A DNA stretch of 43,353 bases, taken from positions 1 through 43,353 of the forward strand of contig JAHEFF010000028.1 in assembly GCA_024640315.1 (NCBI GenBank), given 5' to 3'. Position numbers and translations under genes: made by a program. Positions 9,174-17,873 of this stretch are shown piece after piece; the stretch's first letter is position 1; each line of letters starts with the position of its first letter. Source of the DNA: Woeseiaceae bacterium. Its GTDB lineage: Bacteria; Pseudomonadota; Gammaproteobacteria; Steroidobacterales; Woeseiaceae. The notes below the pieces were generated by a model, which was not told where the DNA came from, did no database searches, and saw only the letters and a list, made by a program, of their open reading frames with translations.

Positions 9174-11873
9174 TCAGCGCACCGGCCGCGCCTTGGCACT
9201 ACCCCTGAAGATTGCGTTCATGAAGATGACGTTGAGCCCGTCGAGGTAGGCACGCACATTCGGGTCCTGGGTGAATCCAATCACGTAGCCAAGCCCACTG
9301 GGCTGCGCAACCACAAACGGTTTGTACGCCAGTTGCTTCCGGTTCTCCTCCCAGATGTAGCCGCTCGCCAGCAACTCCTCCGCACCCTGGAATCGCGCCA
9401 CGTTGATGCCATTGTCGATCGTGATTGGCGTGTAGATATCCGAGCCACGGACCAGCACATTGAGGGTCGACGCAACACCTGCGCCGAGCCAGTGATCGGG
9501 ATCAACGTCGGCGCGAACCAGGACGCCGGCAACGGAATCCGGATCGTCCTTTTCCGGAATGATCAAATCCCGGTACTCGGACTCTTCGCTAATGAAGCGG
9601 CCGGCAACCGTTGCCGATTCCTCATCACCGTCACTGCCGCTATCCTCTGTCTCGACTTCGTACACCGCATCCTCGCGACGAATAGCAAGCAAATCCACGT
9701 CCGGACTGGTCAGGAAACGATTCGCGTTGCCGATGCCGATCAGTACACCGCCTTTCGACACCCAGTCCTTCAGGTTTGCGATGCCACCTTCACCCAGGAC
9801 GCTGGCGTAGCCATCGCCTTCGGGAAGAATGAGTACGTGATAACGCGATAGATCGGAGCTTGCTATCCGCGAAGTCCGGATCGCAGTAACGGGATAGTCG
9901 AACTGGCGTTCGATGACATAGCGAGTATTGCCGGCAACATAAGAACGCGTGGGATTGTCCCAGGCCATAGCGACCCTGGGCATCGAAAAGCGAATAACAT
10001 TGCCGCTACCGAAGTTTGGCCCGTCGGTAACCCAGCTATCATCGACCGAAACGATATCTGCGCCCGTCGATTCGGCCAGCTCCGCCATCATCGTCGCAAC
10101 GTCGCCCGGATTGTCAGCTACATCGATAATCAATGTTCCGGACGGATAACGATTGCCCATGTGAGTGAATGCGAGATCATTACTCTTGACTTTCAGCCCG
10201 CGAACCAATGCGTTTGCCAGCAGTCTCGCTGAAGCCGCGGTACCCCAGGGAACGATATAGGCGACGGATCCTGCACCGCCCGACACCTTGCCCGGCTGAA
10301 TGAGTTCAGGTCCCGCAGCAACCATCGATGGCGTAACGGACCGGCTGCAGCTGTCCGAACGTATGTTGAACATCAGAGGCAGGGACCAGGCTGTAACGTC
10401 GTAAATCTGATCACCGACGTTTCTTTCCCGGCGGGCCTCCTGTTCTTCCAGAAAATCCTCCTCGAGTGGCACATCAGGATCCATTAACGTTCTGATCAGG
10501 CGCTTGGCAGGTTGGCTCGTATCGATAATGTAGCTGCCGGCACCGTATTCACTTCCACAAGCGTTGAAAGACTCGGTCGATCGCCCGACCTCCACGCCCT
10601 GCTGAACAAGAAGTCCTGCCAGCTTGTTAGCCGCCGGTTGGTCGCTCTGCGCGGGGATAATGTAGGACCGAATAGCGTCGCTGCGCCCCTCCTCGATTGC
10701 CGTCACCTGGTAGTCGTAGAAGTCAGTCAGTAATTTCTCCCGATTTATTTGCACGGTTTCCGCAGTGCCCAGTGACGTAACAAAATGATTACGCACGGTG
10801 TATCGGTAAGTAAGCCGGTTGCCGTCGTATTGGCGAAACACGAGGCCGCGCGATGACGCCTGTTCGTATGTCATCGCAACGCTGCCAAAATAGGACGGCC
10901 AACTGGCACCGTATCCGGGATAAAAGGCGTCGTAGACTTCGCGAGTGAAGTAGTCGATGCCGAATATATCGAACCATCGGGCATTATTCTTGCCGAACAA
11001 CTCCAGACTGGAACGCTGATCCGCAGCCAGGTGCGGGTTATACGGAATGGCCTCGGGTGCGAAATAGTAGGTGCCGTCGGAACCCATCTCATGCGCATCG
11101 ACAAAGGCCACCGGATACCATTCCTGCACCAGCTCAATCCGCCCCCGGGTTTCGGGTTGGGTCATGATGAACCAGTCTCGATTCAGGTCGAACAGGTAAT
11201 GATTGGTGCGGCCGCCCGGCCAGGGCTCGTCATGCTCTGCCGAGATTCGATCATCGTCGGGTATCAGGCCCTCGGACATATTGAAATGTTGCAGGAATCG
11301 ATCGCGCCCATCTGGGTTTTGCATCGGATCAATGACGACAACCGTATCCCGCATGATGTTCGCTACACGCTGGTCTCCACGTGACGCGAGCAAGTGATAC
11401 GCCGTCAACATTGAAGCATCAGTCGATGATATTTCGTTCCCATGTACGCCATAGGAAAGCCACGTAATGGCAGGCTGATCAGCGATGATTGCCTCTGCCT
11501 CGGCGCGAGTGGTCAACCTCGGATCAGCGAGACGCTGCATGCCGGCCTTTACGTCGTCTATCCGTGCCATGTTCTGCGGCGACGTAACAACGACATAGAT
11601 AAGGTCCCTTCCTTCCCAGGACCGGGCGTACCGGCTTACAAAAATGCGGTCTGGTGCTGCCGCCTGTAATGCTTCGTAGTAGCGAATGGCATCACGATGC
11701 CAGGTGATCCGATCACCCGGGTTGTAGCCCAGGACATCTTCGAACGAGGGAATGGCGGGATCGTAATCAGCGTCGGGCCAGAATATAAATTCGTCTTGTG
11801 CATAAGCCGGGTTGAACAGAGTCACAGTGAGAATGACGGCTGTCGCTCCCGCACGTCGCAGGATGGATTTCAT
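9174..11873 (-). CDS. Secreted M14-family zinc carboxypeptidase, large form
   Basis: An 899-residue protein with a Sec signal peptide (cleavage near AYA-Q, residue 26). The catalytic domain (about 45-380) has the M14 zinc motif HGNE (H144, E147), NPDGRDR with the substrate-binding Arg, third zinc ligand H261 in DAHEMG, and a likely catalytic Glu in TYEQASSRG. The remaining 500 residues are not part of the usual catalytic fold and include a glutamine-amidotransferase-like (GATase1) stretch, YHVLILPEGDGY...LKDWVSKGGVLIGIG, often found in long M14 proteins of marine bacteria. The family removes C-terminal residues from peptides. ATG at 11873 has GGGGGAGAT just upstream and lies 12 bp after the P1 peptidase stop, so the two are probably co-transcribed. 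Confidence 0.9.
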   Translation of the reverse strand: MKSILRRAGATAVILTVTLFNPAYAQDEFIFWPDADYDPAIPSFEDVLGYNPGDRITWHRDAIRYYEALQAAAPDRIFVSRYARSWEGRDLIYVVVTSPQNMARIDDVKAGMQRLADPRLTTRAEAEAIIADQPAITWLSYGVHGNEISSTDASMLTAYHLLASRGDQRVANIMRDTVVVIDPMQNPDGRDRFLQHFNMSEGLIPDDDRISAEHDEPWPGGRTNHYLFDLNRDWFIMTQPETRGRIELVQEWYPVAFVDAHEMGSDGTYYFAPEAIPYNPHLAADQRSSLELFGKNNARWFDIFGIDYFTREVYDAFYPGYGASWPSYFGSVAMTYEQASSRGLVFRQYDGNRLTYRYTVRNHFVTSLGTAETVQINREKLLTDFYDYQVTAIEEGRSDAIRSYIIPAQSDQPAANKLAGLLVQQGVEVGRSTESFNACGSEYGAGSYIIDTSQPAKRLIRTLMDPDVPLEEDFLEEQEARRERNVGDQIYDVTAWSLPLMFNIRSDSCSRSVTPSMVAAGPELIQPGKVSGGAGSVAYIVPWGTAASARLLANALVRGLKVKSNDLAFTHMGNRYPSGTLIIDVADNPGDVATMMAELAESTGADIVSVDDSWVTDGPNFGSGNVIRFSMPRVAMAWDNPTRSYVAGNTRYVIERQFDYPVTAIRTSRIASSDLSRYHVLILPEGDGYASVLGEGGIANLKDWVSKGGVLIGIGNANRFLTSPDVDLLAIRREDAVYEVETEDSGSDGDEESATVAGRFISEESEYRDLIIPEKDDPDSVAGVLVRADVDPDHWLGAGVASTLNVLVRGSDIYTPITIDNGINVARFQGAEELLASGYIWEENRKQLAYKPFVVAQPSGLGYVIGFTQDPNVRAYLDGLNVIFMNAIFRGSAKARPVR

Positions 11874-11885
11874 ATCTCCCCCTAA

Positions 11886-13076
11886 CTACTTGTTATTGGT
11901 ATTGCCGGGACTAACTGATGCGTCCCAGTTCAGCACTTTGTATTTCTTCAGAATTCGCTCGAGATCCTCGATCGGAATGGCCTCCAGGGTGCCGCGCGAG
12001 CTGGTGACCGTGGTTGCTTTGAAAATCGCGTTGTAAATGGCTTCCTCGGTAGCCTCTGCCGCAGCCGCAAACAGCGGCGACATCGAATCGTTGACGAGTG
12101 ACGGCGTCGTCACGGGCGTGGTGCTTTCGCGCGGACGACGAACAGCCGGATCAGTGGAAAACGCGATGACATAGTCGCCAGAGCCATTGCTCGCAAATGA
12201 TCCCGTCCGGGCGAGACCCATCATTGCGCGCATTGCGATGCGATCCAGGCTTCGCGCATTAAGCGGCGCATCGGTGGCAACCACCATCATGATCGAACCG
12301 TCTTCCTGATTATTGTCCTTACCGGCACCCTCCAGGTCACTGCGGTACGAGTATGTCCCCAACTCTCGACCGACTGGTGCACCATTCATAGTGAGCACCC
12401 CGCCGTAATTGGTCTGCACAAGGACGCCCACCGTGTAGCCTCCAAGTGACTCCGGAAGCACACGGGAGCTGGTGCCGATGCCCCCCTTCCAGCCGAATGC
12501 CTGCGTGCCTGTCCCGGCACCGACGCTGCCTTCTGCAATCGGCCCGGAAGATGCACTTTGCAGCGCTTCAAAGACATGTTCTTTTTGTACCGGATCGGCC
12601 CACATGTTGTTGACACGCGAGTCATTGGTCTCCCCGACGATCGGGTTGACGGTGTGCTCACCCATGCCCGGCTGCTCGTAGACCCACTCTTTCAGACCGT
12701 TGGCCGCGCTCCAGACACAGAGCGTGCAGGTAAGCAGAATCGGCGTCTCGATTTCACCAAACTCGCGGACCTGCGTTTCACCCACAAGTTTGCCGTAGCC
12801 ATTGCCGACATGAATCCAGGCCGGCAACGGGTGCGTGTAGAGATTTCCCGGACCGGGAATGATTGCGGTGACGCCAGTACGAATGTCATCACCCTCGATG
12901 ATCGTAGAGTGACCGACTTTGACGCCTGCAACATCCGTAATCGCGTTCAAAGCGCCGGTCGGAAAAGTCCCGACGACCAGGCCTGCGTCTCGCGCGCGTG
13001 GCCGTTCCTGATCAGCGGCGGACAAGATTCCTGAAATGGACAGCAGCAGGAAAACCACTGTAGTAATTCGTGTCAT
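11886..13076 (-). CDS. Exported P1-family aminopeptidase (DmpA/BapA type, beta-peptidyl or D-stereospecific)
   Basis: A 396-residue precursor with a signal peptide (ends near LSA-AD, residue 20). The N-terminal TDVAGVKVGHSTI and the NxxGG-type segments are characteristic of DmpA-fold peptidases, which self-cleave to create an N-terminal nucleophile. The expected scissile pair is visible as G260-S261 in EDGSIMMVV, so Ser261 would be the nucleophile. Known members release N-terminal L- or D-amino acids, or beta-amino acids, from small peptides. ATG at 13076 is chosen because GGGGAG lies 7 bases upstream; the in-frame GTG at 13094 lies within this leader. It sits between the DUF5916 and M14 genes on the same strand. 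Confidence 0.9.
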   Translation of the reverse strand: MTRITTVVFLLLSISGILSAADQERPRARDAGLVVGTFPTGALNAITDVAGVKVGHSTIIEGDDIRTGVTAIIPGPGNLYTHPLPAWIHVGNGYGKLVGETQVREFGEIETPILLTCTLCVWSAANGLKEWVYEQPGMGEHTVNPIVGETNDSRVNNMWADPVQKEHVFEALQSASSGPIAEGSVGAGTGTQAFGWKGGIGTSSRVLPESLGGYTVGVLVQTNYGGVLTMNGAPVGRELGTYSYRSDLEGAGKDNNQEDGSIMMVVATDAPLNARSLDRIAMRAMMGLARTGSFASNGSGDYVIAFSTDPAVRRPRESTTPVTTPSLVNDSMSPLFAAAAEATEEAIYNAIFKATTVTSSRGTLEAIPIEDLERILKKYKVLNWDASVSPGNTNNK

Positions 13077-13131
13077 CGGTGTCTCCCCTTTCACCGCACA
13101 CTATGCAGATTCGAGCCGCGCCGCAAGGCGA

Positions 13132-15348
13132 TTAGCGGAAGACGTCGAAAATGCGGCTGTACTTGATGATGAACTCTTTGCCGCGTGGCGACGCGCCGAT
13201 GCCGCGCTCATCCACCTCATTGTAGACAACGTACAAACCGGAGTTTGCCGACTGCAGCCATGAGAAGCGAAAATTGGTCGAGACCTGGTCCGCCTGCTCA
13301 TTGTATTGGGCCAGGATCTGGATCAGCATCTTCGGCGTAAACGAATAAGAAAGCCTGATCCTTGCGAGGTTGGCTGTGAATTTGCCGTTCTCGACGGGTA
13401 GATCGAAGTCGTTGTAGACATAGGCAAACTCGGAGCTGAATTTCTCACCGATGCGGTATCTCAGTGTCGGCGTCATTGTGACCCGGTCGCCGCCGAATCG
13501 GCCGCCCGCGACAAGACGCATGCTCAAGTTCAGCGGCTGAGACTGGTCTCCCGTATAGACAAGCTGGAGTTCACTTTCGTCATAGCTGCCAGGCGGGACA
13601 ATCACGCCGTCTACAATTTCGAAAGGATCCTTTACGCCTTCATGCGTGAAGTTGTAGCCGGTATGAATCTCCGTACCCGACTGGAACTCCCAATGGCTGT
13701 CGAAGTGAAGGAAGCCGGTTTCCTGGAAATCATTGGAATCCCAGAATCCCCGGTAGGAAACATGTGGCCTGATTTCGAACAGGTTCCACATATTTTCGGG
13801 GCGAATTCTTCTCAGGAGCGTTGTGTCTAACTTGCGGTAGTCGGTTCGCGCCAGGAAGCCGACCTCCGGATTGAAGTTTGCACCGACTTCTGTGAGTTTG
13901 AGGCTGGCAGTCCAGTCAGCATTATTGTAGTCGCCAATGAGCGCAAAAGCGGTGTCGTCGCCCGATAGCCCCGGCGTTTTCGTTTTGGCTGCCCATGCCT
14001 GCAACAAGCCGTTGGCGCCAATTCCAAGGCGACCATCAATCGCATACGTCTGATTCTCGTCCTCGCCGCCGTTGCCAAGCAGGCTGCCATCTCCATCCCG
14101 ATCAACATAAAGAAAACCAATTGATGAACGATTGGCAAACTCCTGGTTTACCCGAGCGACCGTATAATTGTTGGCCGATGCGAGGCCAGGTACTGCTTCG
14201 GAGGCCATGTATAGCAGACCAACATTAGTCGTTCCGCCAATTTTTCCCGACAGGCGCAAGCCACCGTCGATCGGAACAGGCGTGCCACCTGCGATGCCGA
14301 TCCGACGGCTAAAGAACAGCTCGACTTCTTGCGGATTACCCACCGTAAACTGGCCTGCGTTCTCCAGGAAGAATGGTCTCTTCTCCGGGAAGAAGAGATT
14401 AAAACGGTCAAGATTGACCTGTTGCTCGTCAACCTCAACCTGTGCGAAATCGGTGTTGTAGGTCGCATCAAGTGTGAGACTCGGAGTGACCGAGTATTTC
14501 AGGTCAAAACCGAATTCCTGATCATTTTCAGAGTTCGGCAGCTCACCGCCCTCCTGCCGTTTGGCAAGAACGTAAGGGGTGATCTGGAGGTTACGTTGTC
14601 GCGGCGGGCGTATGCCCTCGACAGTTCCGGCCTCCGACACCCGGAGCAGGTCGCGATCCTGGGACATGGGCGCCCAATAGGCTATTTCGTTGTTTCTTCG
14701 GATCCGGCGCTCGAAGTTGAATCCCCAGGACTGCACTTCGTCGGTGCCAAAGCGCAAAGAGCTGAACGGGATTCGCATTTCGGTGCTCCAGCCGAAATCA
14801 CCAATTCTCGACTTCACCATCCATGGTGCATCCCAGTTAATGTTCAGCCCGCCATCGCCACCCGAGATAGATTGTCCGGCGCCTTCACGTGAAACCTGGC
14901 CGTCAAATTCGACACTGGCGGGATTGGTGCCGAAAACAAATCCGTTTTGCCGATCCAGCAGCCCGTCAATCAGGACCCGAAAACTGTCGGTATCGTCGAG
15001 TGAAGAATCGCGGCGACTGTCTGTCGCAATAATCCCTTGCGGGTTCGTGTCGTAGGCAACGACGCCGACATGTATCGCCGAATCGGTAAAACCAACAAAT
15101 ACTTCTGTTCTTTGGCTCGCCGGCTGCCCGGCATCGGGCTGGGTCTGGATGAAGCCCGTGATGGGTTCAGCCCCCGCCCAGGCAGGGTCATTCAGGACGT
15201 CACCGTCAACGACCGGCGCAACTTCCAGAGGGAATGCACGGGCAACGGGCCGCGCCCCGCCCACCGAGGCCTGCTGTGCAGACGCCTGACCGACCAATGC
15301 AACTGCAAGCAAAATGCCGCAAGAAACCCGACGCAATGGATTGCGCAT
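13132..15348 (-). CDS. DUF5916/CBM9-like outer-membrane beta-barrel protein
   Basis: About 738 residues with a signal peptide ending near ASA-Q. The N-terminal third looks like a CBM9/DOMON-type sandwich (APVVDGDVLNDPAWAGAEPITGF, then FVGFTDSAIHVGVVAYD). The rest is rich in alternating strands with YNTDFAQVEVDEQQVNLDRF and FFPEKRPFFLENAG, the signature block of DUF5916, which is followed by a predicted outer-membrane barrel; the C-terminus ends in Phe-Arg after IIKYSRIFDV. Members often sit beside exported peptidases. ATG at 15348 is listed; GTG at 15363 is also possible and neither is well spaced from the GGGGGAG box. It is upstream of the P1 peptidase by 55 bp. Function is unknown; a role in ligand capture at the outer membrane is a guess. 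Confidence 0.82.
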   Translation of the reverse strand: MRNPLRRVSCGILLAVALVGQASAQQASVGGARPVARAFPLEVAPVVDGDVLNDPAWAGAEPITGFIQTQPDAGQPASQRTEVFVGFTDSAIHVGVVAYDTNPQGIIATDSRRDSSLDDTDSFRVLIDGLLDRQNGFVFGTNPASVEFDGQVSREGAGQSISGGDGGLNINWDAPWMVKSRIGDFGWSTEMRIPFSSLRFGTDEVQSWGFNFERRIRRNNEIAYWAPMSQDRDLLRVSEAGTVEGIRPPRQRNLQITPYVLAKRQEGGELPNSENDQEFGFDLKYSVTPSLTLDATYNTDFAQVEVDEQQVNLDRFNLFFPEKRPFFLENAGQFTVGNPQEVELFFSRRIGIAGGTPVPIDGGLRLSGKIGGTTNVGLLYMASEAVPGLASANNYTVARVNQEFANRSSIGFLYVDRDGDGSLLGNGGEDENQTYAIDGRLGIGANGLLQAWAAKTKTPGLSGDDTAFALIGDYNNADWTASLKLTEVGANFNPEVGFLARTDYRKLDTTLLRRIRPENMWNLFEIRPHVSYRGFWDSNDFQETGFLHFDSHWEFQSGTEIHTGYNFTHEGVKDPFEIVDGVIVPPGSYDESELQLVYTGDQSQPLNLSMRLVAGGRFGGDRVTMTPTLRYRIGEKFSSEFAYVYNDFDLPVENGKFTANLARIRLSYSFTPKMLIQILAQYNEQADQVSTNFRFSWLQSANSGLYVVYNEVDERGIGASPRGKEFIIKYSRIFDVFR

Positions 15349-15491
15349 CGTTGAATTGGTCACTGCTCCCCCAGGTAGTTGCTTTCGCAACTAAAAATCA
15401 ATACCGCAAGCAAAATGGCCTGCAAGTTTACTGGCAGTCAGACCGGAATCAATACGAAGTTTTCGCAGTCTTCACAATTATTAACAAACAC

Positions 15492-16490
15492 TCAGAGCTG
15501 CAACTGCGAGCTGTATCCAAAGAGCCCTGCAACGCCACCTGTGTGGACGAAAACGATATTTTCAGCCTTCCCGAAATAACCGGTCTTGATCAGGTCGATC
15601 ATCCCGGCCAGGCCCTTGCCGCTGTATACAGGATCAAACAACAGGCCTTCGAGACGGGCCAACAGCATAACGGCATCATTCATGGCTTTGGTCGGCACGC
15701 CATACCCATCGCCAACGTAGTCGCAGTTTGCGACAATGTCCTCGCGCTGAACGCAGCCGGGCGCGCCAACGTACTCAGCCGTTTCAACCGCCAGCTGCCA
15801 TACTTTCTCTTCCTGTACGTCTTTCGGCGCGTTGACGCCAATGCCGAGCAAGGGAATGTTCGAACTCGTCGCCTTTAAGCCGACCACCAGTCCCGCCTGG
15901 GTACCGGCGCTGCCGGTGGCATGAACCACATGATCGATAACAAGGCCGTCACGGTTAGCCTGGTACATGAACTCGAGCGCACAGTCGATATAGCCAAGTG
16001 CGCCGATTGTATTCGAGCCACCACCGGGAACAATGTATGGTGTTTTCCCCTCTGCGCGGAGTTCATCAGCAAGGGCTTCCATTGCCGCATTCATGTCGGA
16101 ACCTTTGGCCACTTCACGTATGTTGGCGCCGAATATCCGGTCGAGTAACACGTTGCCGGAGTTCTTGTAAGCATCATCGGCGTCTTTGACGCGCTTTTCG
16201 AAGATCAGCTCGCATTCCATGCCCACTTTGCATGCTGCTGCAGCTGTTTGCCGGGCGTGATTGGACTGCACTGCGCCCTGCGTAATGATGACGTCTGCAT
16301 TTTTCTGGATTGCGTCTGCAACCAGGAACTCGAGCTTGCGAGTCTTGTTGCCACCCGTGCCTAAACCGGTGCAGTCGTCCCGCTTAACGTAAATATGCGG
16401 CCCGCCAAGATGCTCGCTGAGTCGGGGGAGATATTCCAACGGCGTTGGCAGATGGGCAAGTGAGACTCTTGGAAATCGTGAGAGCAGCAT
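15492..16490 (-). CDS. dcyD: D-cysteine desulfhydrase / ACC deaminase family PLP enzyme
   Basis: A 332-residue fold-type II PLP enzyme without signal peptide. The PLP lysine is K49 in [11 protein letters not shown], followed by the [11 protein letters not shown] phosphate/substrate loop and a C-terminal [11 protein letters not shown] segment, all conserved in D-cysteine desulfhydrases (DcyD) and ACC deaminases. The reaction would turn D-cysteine, or a related amino acid, into pyruvate, ammonia and sulfide. ATG at 16490 has AGGAAGG about 10 bases upstream; the long in-frame extension to 16649 overlaps the racemase gene and is rejected. It lies 22 bp behind the Asp/Glu racemase, consistent with one operon handling D-amino acids. 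ACC deaminase activity is the alternative. Confidence 0.87.
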   Translation of the reverse strand: MLLSRFPRVSLAHLPTPLEYLPRLSEHLGGPHIYVKRDDCTGLGTGGNKTRKLEFLVADAIQKNADVIITQGAVQSNHARQTAAAACKVGMECELIFEKRVKDADDAYKNSGNVLLDRIFGANIREVAKGSDMNAAMEALADELRAEGKTPYIVPGGGSNTIGALGYIDCALEFMYQANRDGLVIDHVVHATGSAGTQAGLVVGLKATSSNIPLLGIGVNAPKDVQEEKVWQLAVETAEYVGAPGCVQREDIVANCDYVGDGYGVPTKAMNDAVMLLARLEGLLFDPVYSGKGLAGMIDLIKTGYFGKAENIVFVHTGGVAGLFGYSSQLQL

Positions 16491-16512
16491 AGTCGGTATT
16501 CCTTCCTGTTGA

Positions 16513-17241
16513 TTAATTTTTAGCTGGTAAGGGCTCCAGGCCCTGAGCCAGCGTAAGCGTTCGTTTCGCCAGCACGTTGGTTGATGCAATGACCGGCACC
16601 GGGAATTCATTCCCTTCGAATACGATCGGGATTTCCGTGCAGCCACCAATGATCACGTCGGCACCTCTCGCGAGCAGCGACTGAGCGACCGCTTCCATGC
16701 CTTGCGCTATCTTGTCATCCTTGTTGCCGGCTTTAATAGCATTGATTAATTCCATCAGTCGCCGGATTCCCGCGTCATCCGGAACAAGCGGTGTGCGACC
16801 CGATGCTTTGACCGCGTCCTGGTAGATGTTGGTGTCGAGGCAGCCGTCGGTCGCCATGATTCCGACTGTTTTCGCTTCCACGCAAAGCTTGTCAATTTCA
16901 GCAATCGTTTCGTCAATAATGCTGATAAATGGAATTTTCGTCGAAGCGCGTACGCCGTCGAGAAACACATGGGCGGTATTACAAACCATCACGAGAAAGT
17001 CCGCACCGGCATTTTCGAGTCGCTTCGCCATGGCCGCAAGATGCGGCGATACATCATCCTTGCCGCTATTGATGGCGGCCTGCCGGTTTGGCACGGTCGG
17101 ATCCTGGTCCACGATCATGTGAACATGATCCTGATCACGGCCGGAATCCGTGATGGCAATGACTTTCGACATAAAATCGACGGTCGCATCAGGACCCATG
17201 CCACCCATAACGCCTGCAATTTTTCGGGACTGCCCGCTCAT
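16513..17241 (-). CDS. Aspartate/glutamate racemase family protein
   Basis: A 242-residue cytosolic protein of the two-cysteine, cofactor-independent racemase superfamily. The N-terminus [11 protein letters not shown] is the typical phosphate/substrate loop, and both catalytic cysteines are present: C87 in MVCNTAH and C201 in GGCTEIP. Length matches Asp/Glu racemases (230-245) rather than MurI-type glutamate racemases (about 265). ATG at 17241 has an AGGAG 11 bases upstream; the in-frame sequence up to 17394 runs back over the divergent gene's start and is rejected. First gene of a minus-strand unit with the desulfhydrase. A role in interconverting L- and D-Asp, or a related amino acid, is known of the family; the substrate here is inferred. 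Confidence 0.88.
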   Translation of the reverse strand: MSGQSRKIAGVMGGMGPDATVDFMSKVIAITDSGRDQDHVHMIVDQDPTVPNRQAAINSGKDDVSPHLAAMAKRLENAGADFLVMVCNTAHVFLDGVRASTKIPFISIIDETIAEIDKLCVEAKTVGIMATDGCLDTNIYQDAVKASGRTPLVPDDAGIRRLMELINAIKAGNKDDKIAQGMEAVAQSLLARGADVIIGGCTEIPIVFEGNEFPVPVIASTNVLAKRTLTLAQGLEPLPAKN

Positions 17242-17335
17242 CGAAACGGCTTCTCCTGTGGCAACTCGCGGCGAGAATATCACTCTTTGCCTTCTGATCG
17301 GGTACTCTTTGTTCATCCGTTGGAGGTGCCTGAGA

Positions 17336-17830
17336 ATGAGAATGAAACTGATTTTCCCTCTGTTGACCTTGCTGGTCATGCTAAGCCAGGCCAATGCGCA
17401 GGAGCCCGATATTGACGAACGCTCCTACAACCTGGGAATTCTGGGCGGTTTTTCCGAAGTCGTTCGGCTGGGTGTCAAAACACTCGCACTGAGCGAAGTG
17501 ATGTCGCCCGGGGAAATGGATGCCATGATGGATGATGCCGCCGTCATCGCCAGGAGGAACGATGTCCTGATGTGGCGCGAGACAGACTTCCTCGTCACCG
17601 ACCTTTATCCCGCGAACGTGGCCGACGGAAAACATGTTTTACTGATTTACACGGGCGACACGCTAGACCGCTATTTGCAGATCAAAGCCGACAAGGCCGC
17701 GCTGGTATCAGCGGGTAATTACGAAGGCGAAGCGCGAGAGGAGATTGCCCGCCGATTCGGCCGGCTTCTTAGTTACCCCGAGCCGGTTATAGACGACTTA
17801 CTGGCGCGGGAAAAATTGCTGGAAAACTGA
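17336..17830 (+). CDS. Secreted protein of unknown function
   Basis: A 164-residue protein that I do not recognise. ATG at 17336 follows GGAGG by about nine bases; a second ATG at 17342 is also possible. Residues 1-20 form a clear Sec signal peptide ending LSQANAQ. The mature part is mostly helical, acidic at its start, with a methionine-rich helix (EVMSPGEMDAMMDDAAV) and a C-terminal helix pair (EEIARRFGRLLSYPEPVIDDLLARE). There are no cysteines. It is divergent from the racemase gene and 43 bp upstream of the TPR/TonB_C gene, which suggests joint expression. Confidence 0.75.
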   Translation: MRMKLIFPLLTLLVMLSQANAQEPDIDERSYNLGILGGFSEVVRLGVKTLALSEVMSPGEMDAMMDDAAVIARRNDVLMWRETDFLVTDLYPANVADGKHVLLIYTGDTLDRYLQIKADKAALVSAGNYEGEAREEIARRFGRLLSYPEPVIDDLLAREKLLEN

Positions 17831-17873
17831 CGCCAATCCGGCACAAGGATTCAGGATTACGACACGGGTTTAT

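Noticed and set aside
16491..16649. N-terminal extension of the D-cysteine desulfhydrase
   Set aside because: It overlaps the racemase gene and has no conserved motif, whereas ATG 16490 has a strong ribosome site.
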